Positions 25,140-34,007 are shown, counted from the stretch's first letter. The stretch is 64,000 nt of DNA from Avimicrobium caecorum (GCA_904394705.1 CAJFNJ010000021.1:117363-181362); one strand, 5' to 3'. Numbers and translations are program-made. The notes: a model not told the origin generated them from the letters alone.

Positions 25140-26516
25140 ATGATACATAAGTATTTTCAGAACGGCTATTATATCGTACTGGATGTAAACAGCGGTGCTG
25201 TGCATGTAGTGGATGAACTGTTCTATAATATGCTGGACCATGTTTCGGAAGATCTGGCTGAGGAGTGTCCGGAAGAGATCATCCGTGCCTTCTCGGACCG
25301 CTGGTCGGAAGAGGAGATCCGTTCTACCTATGCTGAGATGGTTTCCCTCAAGAAGGAGGGTCAGCTGTTCAGTGCGGATGATTATGCCCAGTTCGCAGAT
25401 ATGATGGTTTCTTCGCCCATCAAGGCACTCTGCCTGAATATCGCCCATGACTGCAACCTGCGCTGCGAATACTGCTTTGCCGGCAAGGGTGACTACTGCC
25501 AGGGCCGTATGCTCATGACTGAGGAAGTGGGCAAGGCAGCCATCGATTACCTGCTGCACTATTCCCAGGGCCGTCACAACCTGGAAGTGGACTTCTTCGG
25601 CGGTGAGCCGACCATCAACTTTGATGTAGTCAAGAAGGTGGTAGAGTATGCCCGCTCCAAGGAGAAGGAATACGATAAGAAGTTCCGCTTTACCATCACT
25701 ACCAACGGCCTGCTCCTCAATGATGATATGATCGATTTCATCAACAAGGAGATGTACAATGTAGTCTGCTCCACCGATGGACGCAAGGAGGTCAATGACC
25801 GTGTGCGTGCCCGTGTGGACGGCAGCGGCTGCTATGATGCCATTATCCCGCACTTCCAGGAGCTGGTTCGGAAGCGTGAGAATTCGGAATATCCCGAGAA
25901 CTGGCAGTACTATGTCCGCGGCACCTTCACCAAGTACAATAAGGACTTCGGCGAAGATGTCCTGCACATGAACTCCCTGGGCTTTGATCAGATTTCCATC
26001 GAGCCGGTTGTAGCTGATCCCAAGCAGCCCTATGCGCTGACCTATGAGGATCTGCCCGAGGTATTCGAGGAATATGACCGCCTGTCCAAGATCATGATCG
26101 AAAAGCAGAAGTCCGGCAAGGGCTTTAACTTCTATCACTTCATGATCGATCTGGATCAGGGTCCCTGCGCCATCAAGCGCCTGAGAGGCTGCGGCTGCGG
26201 CAATGAATATGTAGCCATCACTCCCGATGGTGATGTATATCCCTGCCATCAGTTCGTTGGTCATGAGGAGTGGAAGATGGGCAATGTATTCGATCTCTCC
26301 ATCAACAAGGAGATGAAGGATAACTTCGCCCGGGCCACTGTATATCACAAGCCCAAGTGCCAGGACTGCTGGGCCAAGTTCTACTGCAGCGGCGGCTGTA
26401 ACGCCAACAACTGGCAGTACATGGGCAATGTGCTGGATTCCTTCGATCTCGCCTGCGAGATGGAGAAGAAGCGTCTGGAATGCGCCATTATGATCCAAGC
26501 TGCACTGGCAGAATAA
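25140..26516 (+). CDS. scfB: SCIFF maturase, radical SAM/SPASM enzyme
   Basis: 458 aa from ATG 25140, after ATAAGGAGATCAAA. N-terminal about 90 residues look like the precursor-binding RRE-type domain. The radical-SAM cluster motif CNLRCEYC is at residues 105-112, followed by DFFGGEPTINFD. The C-terminal SPASM region has GPCAIKRLRGCGCGNEY, YPCHQFVG and CQDCWAKFYCSGGC with a late Cys, enough for two auxiliary [4Fe-4S] clusters. Known homologues form a thioether in SCIFF. Confidence 0.96.
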   Translation: MIHKYFQNGYYIVLDVNSGAVHVVDELFYNMLDHVSEDLAEECPEEIIRAFSDRWSEEEIRSTYAEMVSLKKEGQLFSADDYAQFADMMVSSPIKALCLNIAHDCNLRCEYCFAGKGDYCQGRMLMTEEVGKAAIDYLLHYSQGRHNLEVDFFGGEPTINFDVVKKVVEYARSKEKEYDKKFRFTITTNGLLLNDDMIDFINKEMYNVVCSTDGRKEVNDRVRARVDGSGCYDAIIPHFQELVRKRENSEYPENWQYYVRGTFTKYNKDFGEDVLHMNSLGFDQISIEPVVADPKQPYALTYEDLPEVFEEYDRLSKIMIEKQKSGKGFNFYHFMIDLDQGPCAIKRLRGCGCGNEYVAITPDGDVYPCHQFVGHEEWKMGNVFDLSINKEMKDNFARATVYHKPKCQDCWAKFYCSGGCNANNWQYMGNVLDSFDLACEMEKKRLECAIMIQAALAE

Positions 26517-26534
26517 AATCCCCCCTATACAAAC

Positions 26535-26568
26535 GAAAAGACCTGCGATATAAATCGCAGGTCTTTTT
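26535..26568 (+). terminator. Terminator of the scfAB unit
   Basis: AAGACCTGCGAT / ATCGCAGGTCTT stem, 4-nt loop, T-run after. Confidence 0.92.
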
Positions 26569-26595
26569 TGCTTGCAGCCGGGGTACTAAATGAGC

Positions 26596-26640
26596 GCCCG
26601 TCCACATATATATCAGACAGAATCTGAAAGAAGGACGGGC
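26596..26640 (+). promoter_or_regulatory. Inverted repeat masking the ribosome-binding site of the SpoIIM-like gene
   Basis: GCCCGTCC (26596-26603) pairs with GGACGGGC (26633-26640). The right arm contains the AGGA of the ribosome-binding site just before the GTG at 26642. Inside the loop lies CATATATA (26605-26612), a loose match to the sigma-E -10 consensus. Confidence 0.4.
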
Positions 26641-26641
26641 T

Positions 26642-27298
26642 GTGAATATGTATACCAGTGTTGATCTGAGTGCTCTGCGCGGAAAAAAGCCTTTTACAGG
26701 AAGATCCGGAGGTCAGGCCCATCTGCCTGACCGCTGGACAATACTGCTGGGAATCAGCTATCTGCTCGGCATTCTCCTGGGCACCAAAGCCATAGAACTG
26801 GCCCCGGAAAATCTCCAGAGCGGAATGCTGACCATCTTTTCCGAGCATCTGGCTGCCCGGACTTCCCAGACCTTGCAGCAGGCTGTCCTTTCAGCATTCT
26901 GGCAGGCGGCGATCCCGCTGACCTTGCTGTTTCTGCTGGGATTCTGCGCTCTGGCACTGCCATTGTTCCCGGCGGTACTGCTGTTCGAGGGGATGGGATA
27001 TGGTGTTTCGGTATCTGCCATGCTGGAATATACCACACAGAATGGCATTTCTACTTTCATGGGAATGCTGTTCCTGGCACCGTTTATCCTGTGCTGCGCT
27101 CTGATCTGGGTCCGCTTCGGAGCCGAAGCCATGAAACTGAGCCTCCAGTGCTGGAAAATCCTCTGTGCCGGAAATACCGGAGAACCGCTTGCCCTGAGTC
27201 AGTACTGCCGGAAATTCTTCTGTTCCCTTGGCGCCGCTGTTCTTTTGGCAGCAGCAAATGGTGTCTGGGTACAGCTTCTTGCCTCCAGAATGGGATAG
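26642..27298 (+). CDS. Probable stage II sporulation protein M-like membrane protein
   Basis: 218 aa with about five membrane spans. The segment LLGFCALALPLFPAVLLFEGMGYGVSVSAML resembles SpoIIM/DUF95 proteins, here quoted as LLGFCALALPLFP and EGMGYGVSVSAML. SpoIIM joins SpoIID and SpoIIP in septal peptidoglycan thinning during engulfment. Position next to a XerD-type recombinase mirrors Bacillus, where spoIIM lies near ripX. The GTG at 26642 is preferred over ATG 26648 for its spacing to AAGGA. The match is weaker than for the spoIIIA genes. Confidence 0.62.
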   Translation: MNMYTSVDLSALRGKKPFTGRSGGQAHLPDRWTILLGISYLLGILLGTKAIELAPENLQSGMLTIFSEHLAARTSQTLQQAVLSAFWQAAIPLTLLFLLGFCALALPLFPAVLLFEGMGYGVSVSAMLEYTTQNGISTFMGMLFLAPFILCCALIWVRFGAEAMKLSLQCWKILCAGNTGEPLALSQYCRKFFCSLGAAVLLAAANGVWVQLLASRMG

Positions 27299-27299
27299 G

Positions 27300-28313
27300 C
27301 TATTCTTTGGAATCCTCCTGGGACTTGGGCGCCTTTACCTTTGCCAGCGGAGAGCTGTCAATGGCCCGTTCGATCTGCTGGCTGGAAACATGAGTATAGA
27401 TCTCAGTGGTGGAGAGATTCTCGTGTCCAAGGATCTCCTTGAGCACCCGGACATCAGCGCCGCCATACTGATACATCAGTGTTGCGGCTGTATGGCGCAG
27501 TTTGTGAGGGGAGTAGCCCCGCCCGGATAAACCGGCAGCAGCCAGATATTTTTCGAGAATCTGTTCCACCCGGCGGGCGGAAATCCGGCTGCCCCGTTCT
27601 GAGAGAAACAGCGCCGGTTCATTGGTGCGATGCCGGTCCGAGAGAATCTTGGCCCGGACGGGCCCATACGCTTCCATTGCCTGAAGACAGGCTTCGTTGA
27701 CATAGATTATGCGCTCCTTGTTGCCTTTTCCCAGCAGCCGGAGCGTTTTTTCTTTTTTCCGGAGATCAGAGAGATTGAGGCCCACCAGCTCTGAAACCCG
27801 CATTCCGCAGTTGATGAGGAAGGTGATCATACAGAAATCCCGGGAATTCTGGGCAGCAGCCACGGTCTGAAGCAGATCCAGCGACTCTTCCAGGCTGAGA
27901 AATTTGGGAAGGCTGTTCCGGATAGCCGGGAGATCCAGCTCCTTGGCAGGGCTCACCTCCAGTAGATCTGTCTTGGTGGTGATGTACTTATAAAAGGAGC
28001 GGATGCTGGAAACCTTCCTGGCCCGGGTCACAGCGGAGTTATCCCGCTCTGTCAGGGTGAAGTTCAGATAGCCATAGATATCCGATAGCGTCACACCGCA
28101 GATCACCGAGGAATCCAGGTCATCAATGGTGATCTCCGCGAGATCAAATTCCCGCAGTCCCAGCACCTTGACCGCCTTGATATAGCGCAGGAAGGTGCGC
28201 AGGTCGATGAAATAGCCGTCCACAGTCCGGGGAGAGCGCCCACGGATGGTTTCCATATAGTAGAGAAAATCTTTCAGCAGGGGAGGGCAGGCCTCCGCAT
28301 ATTCCCGTTTCAC
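27300..28313 (-). CDS. Tyrosine recombinase XerC/XerD family
   Basis: 337 aa from the GTG at 28313, seven bases after AGGAGG; an ATG seven codons upstream lies before that site. An N-terminal SAM-like core-binding domain (about residues 10-110) precedes a catalytic domain with the Arg in NCGMRVSELVGL, Lys in GKGNKER, SPHKLRHTAATLMY and GHENLSTTEIYTH. These are the R-K-H-R-H-Y residues. It probably resolves chromosome dimers; no phage genes are nearby. Confidence 0.9.
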   Translation of the reverse strand: MKREYAEACPPLLKDFLYYMETIRGRSPRTVDGYFIDLRTFLRYIKAVKVLGLREFDLAEITIDDLDSSVICGVTLSDIYGYLNFTLTERDNSAVTRARKVSSIRSFYKYITTKTDLLEVSPAKELDLPAIRNSLPKFLSLEESLDLLQTVAAAQNSRDFCMITFLINCGMRVSELVGLNLSDLRKKEKTLRLLGKGNKERIIYVNEACLQAMEAYGPVRAKILSDRHRTNEPALFLSERGSRISARRVEQILEKYLAAAGLSGRGYSPHKLRHTAATLMYQYGGADVRVLKEILGHENLSTTEIYTHVSSQQIERAIDSSPLAKVKAPKSQEDSKE

Positions 28314-28366
28314 TGCAAAACCTCCTGACTGCATCTGGAATCCGGTGACTGATAGTTACTGTACTT

Positions 28367-28395
28367 ATTATAGTATAAAGCCATATCGAATTCAA
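28367..28395 (-). promoter_or_regulatory. Promoter of the Xer-type recombinase
   Basis: On the minus strand TTGAAT (28395-28390) and TATAAT (28372-28367) with 17 bp between, about 55 bp before the GTG start. Confidence 0.75.
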
Positions 28396-28420
28396 GAAAG
28401 CGGTAAACAAGCAAGAAACG

Positions 28421-28454
28421 CTCCCTATTTGTTATAAAATTAACAAATGGGGAG
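28421..28454. repeat. 14-bp inverted repeat upstream of the recombinase promoter
   Basis: CTCCCTATTTGTTA (28421-28434) and TAACAAATGGGGAG (28441-28454) pair over 14 positions with one wobble and a 6-nt loop. It lies about 26 bp upstream of the -35. It could be an operator or the terminator of a vanished leftward transcript. Confidence 0.6.
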
Positions 28455-29063
28455 TAAATTATCATTGGCGTTCTGAGCCAGTGGCTGTACAGATCAGATC
28501 CCTCTAATCCATATAGCCTAAGCCTGTATGCCTGGGCACCGTATATAATCTGTTGTGAGGCCTGTTTGGTGATCCGTTACGCCGCGGCCCGGCAGAAACT
28601 GCTTGGCAGCTGATTCCTGTGTACAGACCAGCAATATTAAGCCAAGCCAATCCAGACAAACAATCCGTGAGTCGTTGTCTGCTGCTGATAAAAGCCTGAG
28701 CCAGTGCGAAACTGAAACCAGGCTGCTCCAAGCGATTACAGCGCACAACATATTAACAGAGATGATCTCTATAATATATGTGTGACTGGCAATCAGATGC
28801 TGCAACATGAATGCTGAAACTCAATATATGATCCGTACGGATTCAGACGCTGTATGGTCATTTTCTCCTCACCTTGATTTCGCTAAATTTTAATTTAGCG
28901 AAATTACTGATACAATTTTTGCCCAAGGATATAACTCAGGAACTTTTCCTCTTCCACAGCATGATCCATGATAGCGACACAGCAATTCTCCAAACCAGTT
29001 CACAGATGCAAACCTGCAGCAGGTATGTACGAACCGCCGCAGGGCGATTCAGTAAAACGAAAC
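28455..29063. other. AT-richer gene-free island
   Basis: About 600 bp with no frame that has a ribosome-binding site, recognisable domain or plausible codon use. Base composition is visibly more AT-rich than the genes on either side. It contains the palindrome at 28877-28904 listed separately. It may be the remains of a lost gene or an insertion site. Confidence 0.6.
28877..28904. repeat. Perfect 13-bp inverted repeat (TTTCGCTAAATT family palindrome)
   Basis: ATTTCGCTAAATT, a TT centre, and AATTTAGCGAAAT form a 28-bp near-perfect palindrome. This size and symmetry is typical of a strong repressor operator, yet no regulator or start codon is near. Confidence 0.8.
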
Positions 29064-30257
29064 CTATTCAGAAGCCAGAGCCTTGACCGGGTCGAGCTGT
29101 GCCGCCCGGAGTGCCGGCTTTGCGCTGAACACAGTTCCCAGCAGCACAGTCATCACAGCACCGGCTGTCAGCAAAGTTGGGTCGGTCTGGAATTCAAGGC
29201 TGAGCAGCTGACACGCAATCCAGGTAATACCCTGTCCGGTCAGCAGCCCGAGGATCGCGCCATAGAAGCTCAGCAGACAGCCCTCCGCAATAAATTCTCC
29301 CAGAATCGCCGCATTTTTGGCTCCCACTGCCTTTTTGATCCCAATCTCATGAGTACGTTCGGTCACACTCGCTGACATGACAGTCATTACACCAAGCCCG
29401 GATACCATCAGCGATACGGCAGAAATCGCCACCAGCGACAATTTTACAATCTCGGCGATGTTCTCCATCTTCTGCTTCTGCGCGAACATATTTTCCACTG
29501 TGTAACTGTCTGCCTGCTCCCCATACTGGCGGGCCAATGCATCTGCCAGCTTCTCCCCTTCCTGGTCTGCTGCCTCCGGGTCAGATAGAGTCACCGCGAT
29601 ACGATCATAGCCTGACTTTCCGCTGTTCTCCTGCAGCACATTATAGGGTATATAGACAAAGCCCGGCGCATAACTGTCCAGCATGGTCTGTACCAGGCTT
29701 CCCCCGCTCTCCGCCACTCCCACGATCTCAAACTCCTGATAGGAGCCGTTCAGCATGATCTGGATCTTCTTCCCCACAATGTTGGTGCGCTGGTAGATCT
29801 TTTCCGCCAGACTCCGGTCGATAACACAGACAGACCGTTTCTCACTCAGATCATCCGGCTCCAGCAGACGCCCATGCAGCAGATCCAGCTCCACAATCTG
29901 GGTACTGCCGCTGTCGATTCCCCAGACCGCGCACTGCTCCACGATTCCCTTGAGTTCGATCTGTGTATAGGCCATCACAATCGGCGAGGCTGACTCCACT
30001 GTCGGCTGTTCCCGCAGCGTATTGAGCTTCTCTTCCGTGAGAGGGACATCCGCCACTGTTTTATTGGCGGTGATAGTCACAGAACCCACCCCAAGGCTCT
30101 GGATCTCCTCCTCCACCAGTCCGGACCCGATCTCACCGACGGTGCTGACAATCACCACCAGCATCATGCCAATGGAAATGGATAACAGAGTTGGATACAG
30201 TCGCCGGCGCCGGCGGATCAGGCTCCGCATTCCATACAGCAGCCACTCAGCCCTCAT
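29064..30257 (-). CDS. ABC transporter permease, MacB/YknZ-like
   Basis: 397 aa. An N-terminal membrane span (about residues 22-44), a large extracytoplasmic MacB_PCD-like domain (about 45-265), then three C-terminal spans with the FtsX signature around TERTHEIGIKKAVGAKNAAIL. There is no ATP-binding domain. It overlaps the adaptor gene upstream by 11 bp. A partner ATPase, required for MacB-type efflux, is absent from this locus. Substrate unknown. Confidence 0.9.
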   Translation of the reverse strand: MRAEWLLYGMRSLIRRRRRLYPTLLSISIGMMLVVIVSTVGEIGSGLVEEEIQSLGVGSVTITANKTVADVPLTEEKLNTLREQPTVESASPIVMAYTQIELKGIVEQCAVWGIDSGSTQIVELDLLHGRLLEPDDLSEKRSVCVIDRSLAEKIYQRTNIVGKKIQIMLNGSYQEFEIVGVAESGGSLVQTMLDSYAPGFVYIPYNVLQENSGKSGYDRIAVTLSDPEAADQEGEKLADALARQYGEQADSYTVENMFAQKQKMENIAEIVKLSLVAISAVSLMVSGLGVMTVMSASVTERTHEIGIKKAVGAKNAAILGEFIAEGCLLSFYGAILGLLTGQGITWIACQLLSLEFQTDPTLLTAGAVMTVLLGTVFSAKPALRAAQLDPVKALASE

Positions 30258-31251
30258 AATATCCCTCCAATCGCACCGGCTGCCCCGATTGCAGGTTTTC
30301 CCCGATCAGAACAATGTCCTCAGCGGTAATCCCGGAGAGGATCTGGGTCATTTCCGCGGTTTCCTCCCCCGTGGTGACGGGCTGTCTGACCGCCGCACCG
30401 GTATTGGACAGCAGCCAGACATACTCCTGATTCTCCTCGTCCTGACAGACAGCCTGATAGGGTATGAACAGTCCATCGGTACTGGAACGGGAAAGGATCT
30501 GCGCAGTGACAGCATAACCAGGCCGGGCTCCCTTGGAATCGGAAGTCAGCCGGACCTGCACCGGAACCAGCACCTGCAATGCGCCATTCTGCAGCGACTG
30601 CATGGCAGACGGATTGATGGAAACCACTTCCCCACTGATCTCTCCGGTGATCCCGGCGCCCTGAATGAGCACCTTATCCCCCGGCTCAATTCCCGCTACA
30701 CCCGCCTGCGGCACATACAGTTCTGTCCGCAGTTCCGAGAGATCCTCCACCACAATGGCAGCCTGCGGGGAATTGTACAGACTGTCCGACTGAAGATTCA
30801 CAGCTGTAACAGTCCCATTGATGGCACTGGCATACTCCGGCGCGGCTGCCAGCTGCACGCTCTGCTCCCCGAGGCCGGAATCGGACAGCAGACTTTCCAG
30901 CGAGGAGGTCTCCGGGTTTTCCAGGTAGCTTTTAAGAAAATCCGATGTCAGTTCCGGTGAAGTCATCAGCAGGCCAGTGGCGGGCAGATCCACTGTGCAA
31001 AGCACCTGCCCTGCCGCAACCTGATCCCCCACCTCCACCAGGACATCTTCGGTCACCACCGGCGACGTAATGTAAGTTTCTGCTCGGTCAAAGGCCAGGA
31101 TCTGTCCGCTGCAGCTCACCGACTCTGTTCCCGGCTGCGTGGAAGCGGTCACATACCGGGCTGTGGGTATATTCTGATAATAAGCGGTCGGAAGCAAAGC
31201 TGCTCCCACTGCCAGCAGTCCGCCGGCAGTCAGAACCAAGATTCGATGCAT
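30247..31251 (-). CDS. Efflux periplasmic-adaptor-type protein (HlyD/MacA/YknX-like)
   Basis: 334 aa with one N-terminal membrane anchor (residues 4-24), a lipoyl/barrel-sandwich domain (VLVEVGDQVAAGQVLCTVD), a short central region (about residues 105-145) in place of long coiled-coil arms, and a C-terminal beta-barrel with LYVPQAGVAGIEPGDKV. It should bridge the permease to the outside of the cell in a monoderm or sense substrate. It starts after GGGGGGATTTTT and overlaps the permease gene. Confidence 0.85.
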   Translation of the reverse strand: MHRILVLTAGGLLAVGAALLPTAYYQNIPTARYVTASTQPGTESVSCSGQILAFDRAETYITSPVVTEDVLVEVGDQVAAGQVLCTVDLPATGLLMTSPELTSDFLKSYLENPETSSLESLLSDSGLGEQSVQLAAAPEYASAINGTVTAVNLQSDSLYNSPQAAIVVEDLSELRTELYVPQAGVAGIEPGDKVLIQGAGITGEISGEVVSINPSAMQSLQNGALQVLVPVQVRLTSDSKGARPGYAVTAQILSRSSTDGLFIPYQAVCQDEENQEYVWLLSNTGAAVRQPVTTGEETAEMTQILSGITAEDIVLIGENLQSGQPVRLEGYYEG

Positions 31252-31314
31252 AAAAATCCCCCCAGGTGTTCATCTGCTTTAGTTTGAACCACCCGGGAGG
31301 ATTTTATAATCGTC

Positions 31315-32703
31315 TTATTCAGTTTTATTTCTGCCAATGATTTTGCAGGCTTCATTGATGCTGGAAACAGGGATTACTTCCAGATCGGGCATCTGCTCGG
31401 TATTGAGCTGGGAGAGGTTGTGTCTGGGGACCATGCAGCGCACAAATCCCAGCCGATAGGCTTCCGATACCCGGTTCTGGATATGATTGACCGCCCGGAC
31501 TTCTCCAGCAAGGCCGATCTCCCCAATGGCGATCAGATCGTCCGGGATCAGGCGGTCGGTGAGATTGGATACCAGTGCCAATGCCACCGAGAGATCCGAA
31601 GCCGGTTCGTCCAGCCGCAGGCCGCCCACCACATTGATATAGGCATCCAGAGAACCAAAGAAGTATCCGCACCGTTTCTCCAGTACTGCCAGGAGCAGAG
31701 CCATCCGGTTGAAATCAAAGCCGGTTGCTGTGCGCCGGGGATTTCCAAAGGCGGTTTTGGTCACCAGGGCCTGAACCTCCGCCAGAATCGGGCGGCTGCC
31801 TTCCATCAGACAGGTCACGCAGGTACCCGATACATTCACCGGTCGTCCGGAGAGCATCATCATGGAGGGGTTTGCCACCTCGGTCAGACCACGGTCGGTC
31901 ATCTCAAAGACGCCGATCTCATTGGTGGAGCCATAACGGTTCTTCACCGCCCGCAGAATCCGGTATGCCAGGTGCCGTTCGCCCTCAAAATAGAGGACAC
32001 AGTCCACCATGTGTTCCAGAACCTTCGGTCCGGCAATGGCGCCGTCCTTGTTTACATGGCCCACAATAAAGATGGGAATGTCCGCGGATTTGGCTGTATA
32101 GATGAGCCGCTGGGTACACTCCCGCACCTGGGTCACGCTGCCCGGCGAGGACTGAAGATCCGAAAGGCTCATGGTCTGGATGGAGTCGATGATGGCAATA
32201 TCCGGATGCACCTTGTCAATGGCGGCAACCACATGGTCAATGTCGGTGGTGGTAGCCAGGAAGAGATTGGGGCTTTCCACTCCCAGACGCATGGCCCGGA
32301 GCTTGATCTGCCGGGCGCTCTCCTCTCCGGAGATGTACAGGACCCGCAGTCCCTGGCAGAGGAATTTGCAGATCTGCAGCAGCAGGGTGGATTTACCGAT
32401 TCCCGGCTCACCGCTGAGCATGATCACAGACCCCTTGACAATGCCGCCGCCCAGAACCCGATCCAGCTCGGAGAGATCGGTATGGAACCGGTTCTCTTCC
32501 GCCGAGGAGATGGCATCGATGGTGCTGACCTCCAGATTGGTTACCACCGGGGCTGCCTGAGCGGCTTTTCCGCCCATGGGAGCCGGGGATTTGAGCTGCT
32601 CCTCCATGGTGTTCCACTGACCGCATTCCGGGCACTTGCCGTACCACTTTGCCGACTCATAACCGCAGTTCTGGCATACATACGCTGTTTTTGATTTTGC
32701 CAT
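31315..32703 (-). CDS. radA: DNA repair protein RadA
   Basis: 462 aa. An N-terminal zinc finger (CQNCGYESAKWYGKCPECGQW, four Cys) is followed by a RecA-like ATPase with Walker A GEPGIGKSTLLLQ, the RadA motif seen here as KNRYGSTNE rather than KNRFG, and a C-terminal Lon-protease-like domain (about residues 285-455). It extends D-loops during recombination repair. It is 35 bp downstream of the cwlD-like gene on the same strand. Confidence 0.96.
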   Translation of the reverse strand: MAKSKTAYVCQNCGYESAKWYGKCPECGQWNTMEEQLKSPAPMGGKAAQAAPVVTNLEVSTIDAISSAEENRFHTDLSELDRVLGGGIVKGSVIMLSGEPGIGKSTLLLQICKFLCQGLRVLYISGEESARQIKLRAMRLGVESPNLFLATTTDIDHVVAAIDKVHPDIAIIDSIQTMSLSDLQSSPGSVTQVRECTQRLIYTAKSADIPIFIVGHVNKDGAIAGPKVLEHMVDCVLYFEGERHLAYRILRAVKNRYGSTNEIGVFEMTDRGLTEVANPSMMMLSGRPVNVSGTCVTCLMEGSRPILAEVQALVTKTAFGNPRRTATGFDFNRMALLLAVLEKRCGYFFGSLDAYINVVGGLRLDEPASDLSVALALVSNLTDRLIPDDLIAIGEIGLAGEVRAVNHIQNRVSEAYRLGFVRCMVPRHNLSQLNTEQMPDLEVIPVSSINEACKIIGRNKTE

Positions 32704-32738
32704 GTTTTACACTCCTGTATTGTTGCACTTCCGGGGAT

Positions 32739-33443
32739 TTATCCGCCCAGATATTCATTCAAAGAATCAAAGATCATAAAGGCCACCCGCTTCTGGTAGT
32801 CTGCATCCACCAGTTTGTGGGCCTCGTCCGGGTTGGAAAGGAACCCGCATTCTACCATGACAGCCGTTGTCGGCGCATTCCAGAGCAGATAGATCTCATC
32901 GCCCACTTCCTTGATGGTGCGGTTGTTCTCCTCATCCAGGTCTGCTTTGGCATGTTCCTGGATGATCTGCGCCAGCTCCTGGGAGGTCTGGGAATTGGGA
33001 CTGTAAAAGACCTGGGTTCCCGAATAGATGGGCGAACCGAACTGATTCTGATGAATGCTGATAAAGATGGAACCCGGATATTCCTTCATCAGCTCCAGAC
33101 GGTTTTCCAGGTCTGAAACCTTCTTTTCCCGCAGAGTCTCCATGCCAGGGTCATAGATGGCGGTGTCACTGTCCCGGGTCATTACCACTGTGTAACCGTT
33201 CATCACCAGCAGATCCCGGAGATTCTGCGCAATGGAGAGGTTGATATCTTTTTCGATGATCCCATCCACACCAACTGCGCCGCCGTCTTCCCCGCCGTGA
33301 CCGGCATCCAGGATAATGGTCGGACGACTCAGCCGGGACAGTGATGTGGGGATCGCCTCCTCCAGCTTGTAGAATGACCCCAACAGGATCATCAGCACCG
33401 TCAGGAGGATCATGGAATTGACATAAAAGCTGCGTGTTTTCAC
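32739..33443 (-). CDS. cwlD: N-acetylmuramoyl-L-alanine amidase, CwlD-like
   Basis: 234 aa with an N-terminal anchor or signal (residues 8-24) and an Amidase_3 domain. Zinc ligands are seen in ILDAGHGGEDGG (His), EKDINLS (Glu) and SIFISIHQNQF (His); catalytic Glu in MVECGFLSNPDEA. CwlD makes muramic-delta-lactam in spore cortex; short single-domain architecture in a spore former supports that, but another autolysin role is possible. GTG start at 33443. Confidence 0.8.
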   Translation of the reverse strand: MKTRSFYVNSMILLTVLMILLGSFYKLEEAIPTSLSRLSRPTIILDAGHGGEDGGAVGVDGIIEKDINLSIAQNLRDLLVMNGYTVVMTRDSDTAIYDPGMETLREKKVSDLENRLELMKEYPGSIFISIHQNQFGSPIYSGTQVFYSPNSQTSQELAQIIQEHAKADLDEENNRTIKEVGDEIYLLWNAPTTAVMVECGFLSNPDEAHKLVDADYQKRVAFMIFDSLNEYLGG

Positions 33444-33484
33444 ATTGTATCACCCACAGCTACTCTATGCCCTTATTTCTGGGG

Positions 33485-33913
33485 TTATGACCGGGGAGGG
33501 AAAATCATCTCCCGTTCCGGCTGACCGGTTTCCGGGTCAATATACTCCGAAACGGTTCCAAAGCCATGCCGTTCATAGAACTGCACTGCGCCGGCATTCC
33601 GGGAATAGACATGCAGTGTCAGAGGGAAACGCTGCTCTTTGATATGTTCCAGGAGCAGACCGCCGATTCCCTTTCCGCGCTGCGCACCGGATACAAACAG
33701 CCCTGCAAGGTAATGCTCCACCATACCAGCAAAAGCCTCCACCCGGTCGTTTTCGTCCCAGACCCACACATCAGCCTGGACGATGGCTTCCCGTACTTCC
33801 TGAAAACAGCCAGTCCAGTAGTCCGGGTCCACAAAGTCGTGTGCCTGCAGGTTGCCCTCCAGCCAGATCTCCATGATCCGGTCGAGGTCCTGCCGCTCCG
33901 CCAAACGGATCAT
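33485..33913 (-). CDS. GNAT family N-acetyltransferase
   Basis: 142 aa from ATG 33913, eight bases after AAAGGAGGT. The GNAT acetyl-CoA loop is in FVSGAQRGKGIGGLLLEHIK (Q-x-x-G-x-G/A) and a C-terminal FYERHGFG is typical. Sequence EIWLEGNLQAHDFVDPDYW at the start resembles YjaB-like acetyltransferases. Substrate unknown. It lies just downstream of the Feo operon terminator and probably has its own promoter (TACAAT near 33940). Confidence 0.88.
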   Translation of the reverse strand: MIRLAERQDLDRIMEIWLEGNLQAHDFVDPDYWTGCFQEVREAIVQADVWVWDENDRVEAFAGMVEHYLAGLFVSGAQRGKGIGGLLLEHIKEQRFPLTLHVYSRNAGAVQFYERHGFGTVSEYIDPETGQPEREMIFPPRS

Positions 33914-33962
33914 AGCGGGATACCTCCTTTTCACGCACTTTATTGTACCACAGATCCCGGCG

Positions 33963-34001
33963 AAAAAAAAGCGCAGACCCGTTTTACACAGGTCTGCGCT
34001 C
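33963..34001 (-). terminator. Terminator of the feo operon
   Basis: On the minus strand AGCGCAGACC / GGTCTGCGCT (33970-34000) followed by a run of eight T, directly after the DtxR-like gene. Confidence 0.95.
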
Positions 34002-34007
34002 ATTCTT

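Noticed and set aside
27300..28313. Xer-type recombinase as an integrase of a mobile element
   Set aside because: No phage, plasmid or attachment-site signs nearby, and the pairing with a SpoIIM-like gene matches the chromosomal XerD position in Firmicutes.
28874..29086. 70-codon frame starting in the gene-free island
   Set aside because: It begins inside the big palindrome, has no ribosome-binding site and runs into the end of the permease gene.
31420..32694. Open frame of 424 codons on the plus strand across radA
   Set aside because: Antisense shadow of radA, no start signal, no domain.
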